Assembly (NCBI GenBank): GCA_943737045.1
Contig: CALSFV010000372.1
Coordinates: 1 to 64,000, forward strand
DNA length: 64,000 nt
Source: Parapristionchus giblindavisi
Lineage: Eukaryota; Nematoda; Chromadorea; Rhabditida; Diplogasteridae
Reading direction: 5' to 3'
The position numbers and the translations under genes are program-made. Under the pieces are notes generated by a model. It was not told where the DNA came from, made no database searches, and saw nothing but the letters and a program-made list of their open reading frames with translations. This document shows, in pieces, positions 49,273 to 58,922 of the stretch (its first letter is position 1; each line of letters starts with the position of its first letter).

Positions 49273-50081
49273 TTTTTTATCGAATAGAATTTTCAAACAT
49301 TTTTTTTCAATATTTTTATTGTTTGCTGAATTTTAATTTTTTTTAAAATTATTTTTCAGCTCAACAGTTTTATTGCATGTGCACTATTTCTTTTTGCCTG
49401 TAAGAGCGTATTGATTTATAGAATCACAAATGCATCTAACTGCTCGAAGTTCACGCTTTTTGAAAATTTGAAATTTCGGATTGATTTCGAACTCGCGATA
49501 ATCTAATATCTAATATCAAATCAACGGTTTTGCCGCTGAAATAATTGGTCGGGAAGAGTAAACTGAAATTTGTGCATATCACTTGTCCTAGAAGTTGCAT
49601 AAAAATTCGTGAGTCCATCTTCAATCAATGCGAAAGTCAACGAAATGGGATTCAAGCCAAATCCTTGTATATACAGTCTCTGGGATTATGGTCAATACCG
49701 TAGAATATACAGCCACTTCAAACAAAATAATAGGCTTCAAGCATACCAAACGACGTTTATAGCCAAAAGAAATAACGAATGTGGGCTTTCACATAGGCAA
49801 CATAGGTTAATCTTCGCAGTGGCTTGAAAAACAAACTATTACATATTTCGCTTATAATTGGGCGCCGACATGGGGGTGCCCCTGTAAAATTAGGGCTTTT
49901 CATATAATTTGTGGAATCCCCCCCCTGTAAAAAAACGACGTTTAAGTAAAATTTTTGAAGAAAAATTGAAGGTCCTCTGTAAAATTAACCATTTTTTCGT
50001 TCGGACGACCCTATAGAACGCACCTCTCCCATGTATGGCATAAAGTGATCAAAAGTTAAAAGCAAAACGAAGAATACCAAA
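49273..50081. other. Spacer between inverted minisatellite arrays
   Basis: AT-rich and without a credible gene; contains a family C MITE (49853-50037). The spacer joins the two inverted minisatellite arms. Confidence 0.5.
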
Positions 50082-50560
50082 ACGTCAGAGTTTCAAAATG
50101 CCCCAGTTCCAAAACGGCCCAGTTCTAAAACGTCTGAGTTCTAAAATGGGGTAGTTCCAAAACGGATGAGTTCCAAAACGGCCGAGTTCCAAAATGTCCC
50201 AGTTCTAAAACGGCAGAGTTCCAAAATGTCCGGGTTCAAAACGGCCGAGTTCCAAAATGTCCCAGTTCCAAAACGGCAGAGTTCCAAAATATCCCAGTTC
50301 CAAAACGGCAGAGTTCCAAAATGTCCCAGTTCCAAAACGTCCGAGTTCCAAAACGGCCGAGTTCCAAAACGGCCGAGTTCCAAAACGGCAGAGTTCCAAA
50401 ATGTCCGGGTTCTAAATCGTCCGAGTTCCAAAATGGGGTAGTTCCAAAATGTCTGGTTCCAAAACGGCATGGTTCCTATTCGGCATAGTTCTAAAATAAC
50501 TTGTTGCAATTCGTCCGGTTCCAAAACTTCCTCGTTCCACAACGGCAGTTCCAGACTGTC
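50082..50560. repeat. 16-bp minisatellite, right (inverted) array
   Basis: The same units as 48434-49272 in reverse orientation (CCAAAACGGCCGAGTT, CCAAAATGTCCCAGTT). The symmetry continues outward with lower identity: the GTCATACTGCCG and ACGTGTCATAT flanks have inverse matches near 48440 and 47810. Confidence 0.95.
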
Positions 50561-50799
50561 ATACTGCCGGCGTTTCCTCATCGGTATTTTCACAAATGGT
50601 TTTTTCTTGAAAATCAATTTCTCATTAGATTTTTCTGAAGTCACATTTCACATCTTTTGTTCCCATCATATTTTTCCCAAATGTCGCTTTCCACGAATTC
50701 ATATTGAATGTCATTTATCACATCTTCAATATTCAATTCCAAAATTTCTCATATTATTCTTCAAACTCGCCTTCTCACAATCGGTCGTTTCCTTTCTCA

Positions 50800-50993
50800 C
50801 ATAGGTGGGCGCGAGAAAACGAATTATTTTTGCGCACAGTCTTGCCTTCACTTGCGGGGCCTTGCGCATAGCTTTGCCTCGCAAAAATTAGAGAATTCCC
50901 ATTCAAAGCAGCAAAAAAAATGGCCATGCGCATAGCCTTGCATTACAATTCCCCGGATTGGGCACAGCCTTTCCCCTAGCGTGCCCACCTATG
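50800..50993. mobile_element. MITE family A copy
   Basis: CATAGGTGGGCGCGAGAAAA to GTGCCCACCTATG. Flanks ctttctca and cgttctca differ by one base; the mirror copy in the other palindrome arm keeps TGAGAAAG, supporting an original 8-bp duplication. Confidence 0.85.
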
Positions 50994-51792
50994 CGTTCTC
51001 ATTTCTCACACGTGTCATATCCCCTATAAAGTACCAAGCCTGATCGGATTTAGAGCCAAATTTGTCAAAATTCGAAAAAGTTGACCGGATTTTGAAAACC
51101 GATAACCTAGCTAGTCGACCTATGCAGACATCGTAAGAGAAAAATTCGGCACTTTTTTGAAATCCGAAATATTTGAGGGACAACAAAGGGATTTCGGTAT
51201 GACATCCTTTTTTATTTTTTGTCATATGTTCTTCCCTTGAGCGGCGTCCCAACATCACGACCAACAGGGAAGAACGGGTGATATGATGAATGAGAGAGGA
51301 ATCGAAAATAATAAGAAACCATATTACTAGATACTAGGAATAGAAACCATAGGTGGGAGCGTGAAAACGAATTATTTTTGTGCACAGCCTTGCCTTCCCT
51401 TGCGGGGCCTTGCGCATAGCTTTGAAACATAGTCTCCATGGGGTCATACATGGGCGGGGTACCTGGAGCTCAATTCTACAGGGGACATCCGAACGAAAAA
51501 TGGTTAATTTCACAATGGGCCTTCACCTTTTTTTTTTCAAAAATTTCACCAATACGTCACATTTTACAGGGGGGGGGGGGCATTCCACAAATTTTCAAAA
51601 AGCCCTAATTTTACAAGGGGCACCCCCATGTAGGCGCCAACGTATGCTAGCGGTTGATGGATAGGTTCTCATACGGAAAGGCCGGCTATGAATTCGGATA
51701 TTGATTGTTTTCGTTGCGGAACTGATCGTTGGAAAAATGATCACACCCGAGTAGTGAGTAGTTTAAATTGAATATTAGTAAATGACACAACT

Positions 51793-52926
51793 CACGAAGA
51801 ACTTTGTCGTACTCGTTCATCATCTCGCACGACGCGCTCGATTCAACGGCTGCAGAGATCAAAGATCAATATTAATGATTTCCAAAAACCAACAATGGTA
51901 CTGATCAAAGATCAGGCGTACAATAATTTTTCGTCTAGTCAGTTCCCATTTTCGTCGTATGGCCTTGCATCCAAAGATCAAAGATCATGCTATATTCAAA
52001 TCATAGGTGGGCACGCTGGGGGAAAGGCTGTGCGCAAACGAGGGAATTGTAAGGGAAGGCTATGCGCATGGCCATTTTTTGCAGATTTGAAAAGAAATTT
52101 TCCAATTTTCGCGAGGCAAAGCTATGCGCAAAGCCTCTCAAGGGGAGGAAAGGCTGTGTGCAAAAAGAATTCGTTTTCACGCGCCCATCTATGATTCAAA
52201 TAGTAATACGTATAGAATGACCGCCACACAAAATCGTTTCCCTAAATTACCATACAATGAAAGAATACTGTTGGTCTTACAGTTAAAGATTACGGTATAA
52301 ACTACATCAGCTATGAATTCGGATATTGATTGTTTTGTTGCATACCTAGTGACTTAAACACAACTTGATTAGTAATAAAAAGTGATACCTTCTTCATGAT
52401 CTTGTTACCGTAGCTGCGGAACTCGATATCCTTGAAGAGGAGTCTGCAAACAACATAATCAGTGCAATAAATCGGAGGAAAACGAATCATCGAGAGCATA
52501 TTTACATCCAGAGAAAGACGATGAGCTTTATTGATTTTTATTGATTGAATAAATCAGCAATGCAAATTCATTGGCAATCAGAACCACATGATTTTCATAC
52601 ACGAGGCCATCTGACTTATTAAAATGTTTACTTCTATAGTGCCGAAATAACTAGCTCTCGTATTACAAGTTAAAGTGGTACACCAAGCTAACTTGACACT
52701 GTAAGCTCTGGCGACACTCTCTAGCTTTCTCTGTCAACGAGAGTATTTCCAAAACGGAGAATAAAACTAGCTTATGTAAAAAAATTCCAAAAAGTTAACA
52801 ACTACAAGTCTGTACAAAATAAGAGAAGAAGTAGCTAACCGATTGATCGTAGGCGATATTTTGGTGATGTCTCTGTAGAGGAGGAATGCACTGTTTGATG
52901 GTCTTGGGCACAACCTCACGACAGCC
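51793..52926 (-). CDS. Candidate gene in palindrome left arm, unrecognised
   Basis: Exon-like segments: 52926-52840 (CREVVPKTIKQCIPPLQRHH...), 52443-52389, possibly extended to about 52340 (LLFKDIEFRSYGNKIMKK...), and 51850-51793 (VESSASCEMMNEYDKVL). Acceptors and donors are good. The second joins the third in phase only if it extends to the GTATGC donor near 52340; the first does not join cleanly in the frame that looks conserved. A differing mirror copy lies at about 53752-54720. Family not recognised. Confidence 0.4.
52002..52193. mobile_element. MITE family A, full copy, 192 bp
   Basis: CATAGGTGGGCACGCTGGGG to GCGCCCATCTATG with the duplication attcaaat at 51994-52001 and 52194-52201. 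The mirror position in the other arm (54503-54510) has a single atttgaat and no insertion. Confidence 0.95.
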
Positions 52927-53751
52927 TGAATTTTAATGAAGATATCGTTTGTAAAAAAGGTAAATATCGAAGTCTCAGTAAAAATGGTTTTCACAATTTT
53001 GACGATGTTCGCATAAACATCCACAATTCATAGTAATATCAAAGTTACGTATGAGCAGCACAACATTAACAAAAGATTTGAACAAGATCAAAAACGAACA
53101 AATACCTCAAAGAGTCGACGCTTTGGCGAGGTTTCGGATGAGGGTATTTCGATTAAACAGGCCTGGCGGAGAGGAAAACTGCCTCTCGACCGGCGAGGCT
53201 TGCGAGTGCAGAGTGAGCGAGCATCTTAAAAGCAAATTTGCACTGTACAATATTTAAATCTGAAATACGAAAATCGCAACAAAAACGTAGGCTATTATGG
53301 TGTATAAGATGTGCGTTAATGTGTTCTGACTTTCAGATATTGAGTCTGCTACTCCACACTTTGTTACACCATAATTCCTTTTCCTTCTATTTTTAAAATC
53401 TTTAAATTACGCGTAATTAGTGTGTAGTACAGTGCGAATTTGCTTTTCAGATGCTCACTCACTCCGCACTCGTGAGCCTCGCCGGCCGAGAGGCAGTTAT
53501 CCTTTCCGTCAGTCCTGTTTCTTCGAAATGCCCTCGTCCGAAAGGAGGTATTTCTTCGTTTTTGATCTTGTTCAAATATTTTGTTAATATTGTGCTGCTC
53601 GTTCGTAGCTTTGATATAACTGTGAATTGTGGATGTGTATGCGAACATCGTCAAAATCTTGAAAATGATTGTTACTGAATTTACTTTTACTTTTACTGAA
53701 AGAACTTTGTTTTTAAACTTTTTTACAAACAATATCTTCATTAAAATTCAG

Positions 53752-54720
53752 GCTGTCGTGAGCACGGTCATGCCCATGCCCAAGACCATTACACAGTGTA
53801 TTCCTCCTCTACAGAAACAACATCAAAATACCGCCTACGATCAATCGGTTAGCTATTTCTTCTCTGTTTTGTTCTCTGTTTCTATTTTGTACAGACTTGT
53901 AGTTGTTAACTTTTTGGAATTTTTTTACATAAGCTAGTTTTATTCTCCGTTTTGGAAATACTCTCGTTGACAGAGAAAGCTAGAGAGTGTCACCAGAGCT
54001 TACAGTTTCAAGTTAGCTTGGTGTACCACTTTAACTTGTAATACGAGAGCTAGTTATTTCGGCACTATAGAAGTAAACATTTTAATAAGTCAGATGGCCT
54101 CGTGTATGAAAATCATGTGGTTCTGATTGCCAATGAATTTGCATTGCTGATTTATTCAATCAATAAAAATCAATAAAGCTCATCGTCTTTCTCTGGATGT
54201 AAATATGCTCTCGATGATTCGTTTTCCTCCGATTTATTGCACTGATTATGTTGTTTGCAGACTCCTCTTCAAGGATATCGAGTTCCGCAGCTACGGTAAC
54301 AAGATCATGAAGAAGGTATCACTTTTTATTACTAATCAAGTTGTGTTTAAGTCACTAGATATGCAACAAAACAATCAATATCCGATTTCATAGCTGACGT
54401 AGTTTATACCGTAATCTTTAACTGTAAGACCAACAGTATTCTTTCATTGTATGGTAATTTAGGGAAACGATTTTGTGTGGCGATCATTCTATACGTATTA
54501 CTATTTGAATATAGCATGATCTTTGATCTTTGGATGCAAGGCCATACGACGAAAATGGGAACTGACTAGACGAAAAATTATTGTACGCCTGATCTTTGAT
54601 CAGTACCATTGTTGGTTTTTGGAAATCATTAATATTGATCTTTGATCTCTGCAGCCGTTGAATCGAGCGCGTCGTGCGAGATGATGAACGAGTACGACAA
54701 AGTTCTTCGTGAGTTGTGTC
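53752..54720 (+). pseudogene. Mirror copy of the left-arm candidate exons
   Basis: The same exon-like segments in inverse order and orientation. The first (53752-53850) has about 10 extra bases relative to the left arm, which shifts the frame entering MPKTITQCIPPLQ. The GTATGC donor near 52340 is ATATGC here. Outer segments are essentially identical. It is either a decayed duplicate or the ancestral copy with the left arm derived. Confidence 0.4.
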
Positions 54721-55583
54721 ATTTACTAATATTCAATTTAAACTACTCACTACTCGGGTGTGATCATTTTTCCAACGATCAGTTCCGCAACGAAAACAAT
54801 CAATATCCGAATTCATAGCCGGCCTTTCCGTATGAGAACCTATCCATCAACCGCTAGCATACGTTGGCGCCTACATGGGGGTGCCCCTTGTAAAATTAGG
54901 GCTTTTTGAAAATTTGTGGAATGCCCTCCCCCCTGTAAAATGTGACGTATAGGTGAAATTTTTGAAAAAAAAAGGTGAAGGCCCTTTGTGAAATTAACCA
55001 TTTTTCGTTCGGATGTCCCCTGTAGAATTGAGCTCCAGGTACCCCGCCCATGTATGACCCCATGGAGACTATGTTTCAAAGCTATGCGCAAGGCCCCGCA
55101 AGGGAAGGCAAGGCTGTGCACAAAAATAATTCGTTTTCACGCTCCCACCTATGGTTTCTATTCCTAGTATCTAGTAATATGGTTTCTTATTCTTTTCGAT
55201 TCCTCTCTCATTCATCATATCACCCGTTCTTCCCTGTTGTTCGTGATGTTGGGACGCCGCTCAAGGGAAGACCATATGACAAAAAATAAAAAAGATGTCA
55301 TACCGAAATCCCTTTGTTCTCCCTCAAATATTTCGGATTTCAAAAAAAAGTGCCGAATTTTTCTCTTACGATAGGTTATCGGTTTTCAAAATCCGGTCAA
55401 CTTTTACGATTTTTGGCAAATTTGGCTCTAAATCCGCTCAGGTTTTTTTCAATTTTTGTGCAATTTTGGCTCTAAATCCGGTCAGGGTTGGTACTTAATA
55501 GGGGATATGACACGTGTGAGAAATGAGAAAGCATAGGTGTGCACGCTGGGGGAAACGCTCTGCCCAAACCGGGGAATTGTAAT

Positions 55584-55760
55584 CATACGTGGGCACCACT
55601 GCCGCTAGCGGCAATACACCCCCCGATTTTTGGCACCCGACCCCCCCCCCCCCCCCCCCGATTTTCCAAAAAAAAACACTCAAAATGACGTATAAATGCT
55701 CCATTTTTTGCTTCCGACCCCCCGATTTTCATCTCCAGCGGCAAAGCCCGTCCACGTATG
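55584..55760. mobile_element. MITE family B, 177 bp
   Basis: CATACGTGGGC to GTCCACGTATG, duplication attgtaat at 55576-55583 and 55761-55768. Contains a C run of about 20. It interrupts the right arm's family A MITE copy, which continues after it. Confidence 0.92.
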
Positions 55761-55937
55761 ATTGTAATGCAAGGCTATGCGCATGGCGAAATATGTTTCG
55801 TAATGCCGAGAAATATGTCGGCATGCCGAAATTTACGAAGGAATACCACCTCACAAGGGAAGTGTAAGAAATATCTATTAGACCTATGGATGGGAGTATT
55901 TTTCCTCGATAGCTATAGGCAATATAAGCTCTGGTAA

Positions 55938-56100
55938 TTTCTCCCCGCGGGGCACCCTGTCTAAGCACGCCACCCCGCGGGGCACCCTGCCTTTAGTTTC
56001 CCCGCGGGGCACCCTGTGGCTCACCCCGCGGGGCACCCTGTCTAAACAATCCGCCCCGCAGGGCACCCTGTCTTTAGCCACCCCGCGGGGTACCCTGTCC
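55938..56100. repeat. GC-rich palindromic tandem units, left
   Basis: About six units of 27-30 bp around the self-complementary CCCCGCGGGG followed by CACCCTGTC. The local GC content contrasts sharply with the AT-rich surroundings. Confidence 0.95.
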
Positions 56101-56426
56101 AAGCTTGTCATGAGTGCGCTCCATGGTGCGCTCCTATGCTGATTGAACGCATCTTACTGTGATTTCAAAATTTCGTTTCGTTTTTCATGTTTTTGTTTAT
56201 ATGTTTGTTTCATTTGCATTTTGATATTAGTTTCGACTCAGTTTTGTTTTCATTTGATGTAACCCTAGTAGCTTGAGTGAATAGAAGCTAGAATGAGTGT
56301 GTTGATTCGATTGGTTCTTCTAGTTTGTGCAAATTATGTCAATTTTCCTTATTGATGTTTAATTTCAAAATTTATTGGTTGTATACGGTAATGATTTGTT
56401 ATATAAGTGATTGACTTATTTTTCAG

Positions 56427-56995
56427 ATCAAGAAGAACCAATCTTGACTCGGTGACTGGTGTTTTCTACGACGTGCCTGGATCTCGCATCACAGGTATGC
56501 GGTTTTCATAGTTATTATCGTTACGGTTGATGTCAAAACATTCAGAGTAGCATTTCTCCCCCTTTACTATACGTGATGAATATTGTTGTAATTGTTACCT
56601 TGTAGTTTGGCCCATTAGGGGTGTTCCGACATCTGTTTATTTTCTTTTTTTTCTGGCTGTTGAAACGTAATGTCTTTGCACGGAATTTGCACCAAATTTG
56701 GTAAATCTATGATCGCCGACTCTATGTAAACCAAACAACTGCCCCAAATTATGACTATCACGTGGAACTCTGACTTATTTCAGTGCTTCATCATTCCCGC
56801 GCCGTGACCTTCACAATGCCGGGATTAAACCTCAGAGGTATTTCATTGATTCATCACTTTATTTATATATTCATCTCACGGGGTCCCCCTCCCCTAACGA
56901 CACATGCTATTACAGTATTGAAGGCGCGTCAACACAGTGATGATGGTGAAGATGAAAATGAAGAAAATGATGATAAAGATGGTGAAGATGACTAA
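56427..56995 (+). CDS. Small acidic-tailed protein, 5' end missing
   Basis: Three phase-consistent exons: 56427-56494, 56784-56837, 56916-56995 (stop TAA). Product: RRTNLDSVTGVFYDVPGSRI, then VLHHSRAVTFTMPGLNLR, then an acidic tail DDGEDENEENDDKDGEDD; about 66 residues. A first exon is not placed; an ATG at 56293 opens a hydrophobic reading but does not join in phase. It lies inside the 6.1-kb insertion. Not recognised. Confidence 0.5.
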
Positions 56996-57385
56996 CAGCA
57001 AGTGTATATTACGGTTAGTGTATATTTAAATTAAATGCTGGCTAGGTAAACATTGGTTGCATTTTGTATGTACGATCCAATGTACGATTTCACTAATTTT
57101 AAAAAAATATTTAGTCTGTTCTGCAAGTAGATGCTGATCCACCCAATAAAAGCTTAGTATGTTCGTTAACGAATTTTATGTAATAGCAAATGTAGCGTGG
57201 TCAAAGAAGTACATATCTAAGCGTTGGTCTGTGGCGGTGTACTTATTGTTAGGATGTTGGGTCTCATGTGGAAAACTTGCTTTGTTAGAAAGTTACGGTA
57301 GCAATTATATATTTATCGTTGGTACGGTAACCTCCTACAGTACTCCTGCGCGCATACAGTGCGCTCCGCATGCGAACTAACATCA

Positions 57386-58497
57386 TACAGGATGCGCCAA
57401 AATTACCCGGACTGTTGTCTTCATATTATTCTCCCATTGGGAATGTGACTTGAGCGATCTGGTTCATGACAAAGATGATCAAGACTATTGGCAGTAGCAA
57501 TGCACTAACGAATCTCGCTGAGGTCTGTTTTAGCTCTCACACAGGCCTTGAGTCTCTTCTCTTACACGACTGCCCATTTCCGCAGGTAGTTGTCATCGAG
57601 TTCATCCCATGCCTTGAGAATGGGAGCCTTAACGGAGTCGTGGGTCTGATACTTGGTAGTGGACATCATACATTTTTGTTCAACTCACATTTTGAGAACT
57701 ACAATCTGACCCGTAATTGTGATTTACTAGCCCGATTATAAAGTGACCCGTTAAATTGCTTATTTTTCGCTTATTTTGGCAAAATATGTGATAAAGTGGC
57801 TCGTTTTTTATACCCAGATAAATTCATAAACCGACCCGTACCCACAATGCGGGTGCTCGAAAATGTATGGTGGACATCTAGGCATGCAACACCTCCAAGC
57901 ATTACAGACGAGGAGGTTAGGATGGGGGAGTTCGGAAGCCATTCAGTGTGATGGATTTAGCATAGTTCATAGGTGAAAAACCACGACTGGGTCAATTTTG
58001 TCATGGGATTGGTGACAGAATCTTTGCCGAAACGCCTAGTGGTCCTGACCAAAGTGGGGCTGGTATCGGAGTAGAGAGCGCGTCTTCGCTGATGTGCTTG
58101 GTATGATACACCATCGATTGATCTCGGCGCATGGAGTGGCAAAACCGAGAGGGGACTTTTCCGTTGGGCATAATGGTGAAATCAGTCCGGGTAATTATGG
58201 TGCACGCTGTACGAACACCGACGTCGACACTTCGGCTTACCACGCTTTTGCGTTAGCTTCATTCCAAAGTTCCACGACTTAAAGGGAGAGTAACCTTAGT
58301 CAAATATAGTAGATTTTAAAAAAAGGCAACTCATGTGGTGGAGACTCTCACTACGACCAACAGCTCTCTCTCTCCTGTATTTAGAATTTTGTCAAAAACA
58401 TATCTAGAAATGAAAGGGAAGAATGCCTATGAGGCAATCAATCAATGTAGGTAAGAGCCTCAAGATGCACAAAGCCAAAGTTGAAAACACCCTGCAC
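57386..58497 (-). mobile_element. Tc1/mariner-type transposon relic
   Basis: One end reads TACAGGATGCGCCAAAATTA, a typical terminus of this group; the other end, AAAACACCCTGCACG, is a weak inverse. Broken minus-strand frames keep transposase-like traces near the C-terminus (KAWDELDDNYLR ... EKRLKACV), interrupted by stops and by a family D MITE at 57667-57869. Confidence 0.65.
57667..57869. mobile_element. MITE family D inside the mariner-type relic
   Basis: CATACATTTTTG to GCTCGAAAATGTATG with the duplication gtggacat at 57659-57666 and 57870-57877; the transposon relic resumes after it. Confidence 0.92.
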
Positions 58498-58922
58498 GCA
58501 AAACTAGCGTGTCCATTTACTCTCTCATTACTTTTATAAATGTCAATCACTCCTCAACATGCTCTGATGGCACAGTCACTAGATAATTTGGTCTGCCTGT
58601 CTGATCCTCAGTGGTTCGATATCTTCCCGTGTCTGACGTTCTCACTATTAATACCACCATTGTAACGTAGTGGTGAGAGTCCCCACGAGCTTGACAAAGG
58701 TTACTCTCAATATAAATGGTTCTCTAAATGTGTTCTATTGAAATTTACGTATATTGTAATGACTAAATTCAATCACAAATTGTAGGCGTACTAGACCTTA
58801 TTGTTGTATTTAATGTATACAATAGCCAACACATATAGTAATCTATAGTCAACATAACCGATACATACATTAATCAATGTATACTTATTATATTTAAAAT
58901 TCTAACTGAATTCTTTGCAGCG

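Larger units (their letters stand above)
50917..55787. repeat. Inner palindrome, 2.3-kb arms
   Basis: Left arm about 50917-53262, right arm about 53418-55787, spacer about 155 bp. Outer parts of the arms are nearly identical; the innermost parts differ by point changes and small indels. Arms differ by a family A MITE (only in the left, 52002-52193) and a family B MITE (only in the right, 55584-55760). Candidate exons are present in mirror copies in both arms. Confidence 0.9.
47488..55852. mobile_element. 8.4-kb insertion with inverted termini
   Basis: Termini of about 65 bp are inverted: left GGGGTATTCCCTCGTCAATT..., right (reverse) GAGGTGGTATTCCTTCGTAA..., both continuing through TTTCGGCATGCCGA and CGGCATTACGAAACATATTT. 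The left flank ends CTGAC and the right flank starts ACAAGGG; the uninterrupted sequence (CTGACAAGGG on the reverse strand) is at 63541-63560, implying a 2-bp AC duplication. The interior is two sets of palindromes (minisatellite arms 48434-49272/50082-50560; 50917-55787). No transposase was recognised. Superfamily unknown. Confidence 0.75.

Noticed and set aside
48367..49336. Long open frames on both strands (up to 157 codons) around 48.4-49.3 kb and 50.1-50.6 kb
   Set aside because: They are translations of the 16-bp minisatellite; the period alone keeps frames open and the peptides are periodic in every frame.
52840..52926. Reading AVVRLCPRPSNSAFLLYRD as the true frame
   Set aside because: Comparison with the mirror arm shows several third-position changes in the frame reading PKTIKQCIPPLQ, so that frame seems to have been under selection, although its junction to the next exon is unresolved.
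55938..56100. CRISPR-like look of evenly spaced GC-rich repeats
   Set aside because: Spacers are short and similar to one another, the host is eukaryotic, and the units are subterminal repeats of an element with inverted ends.
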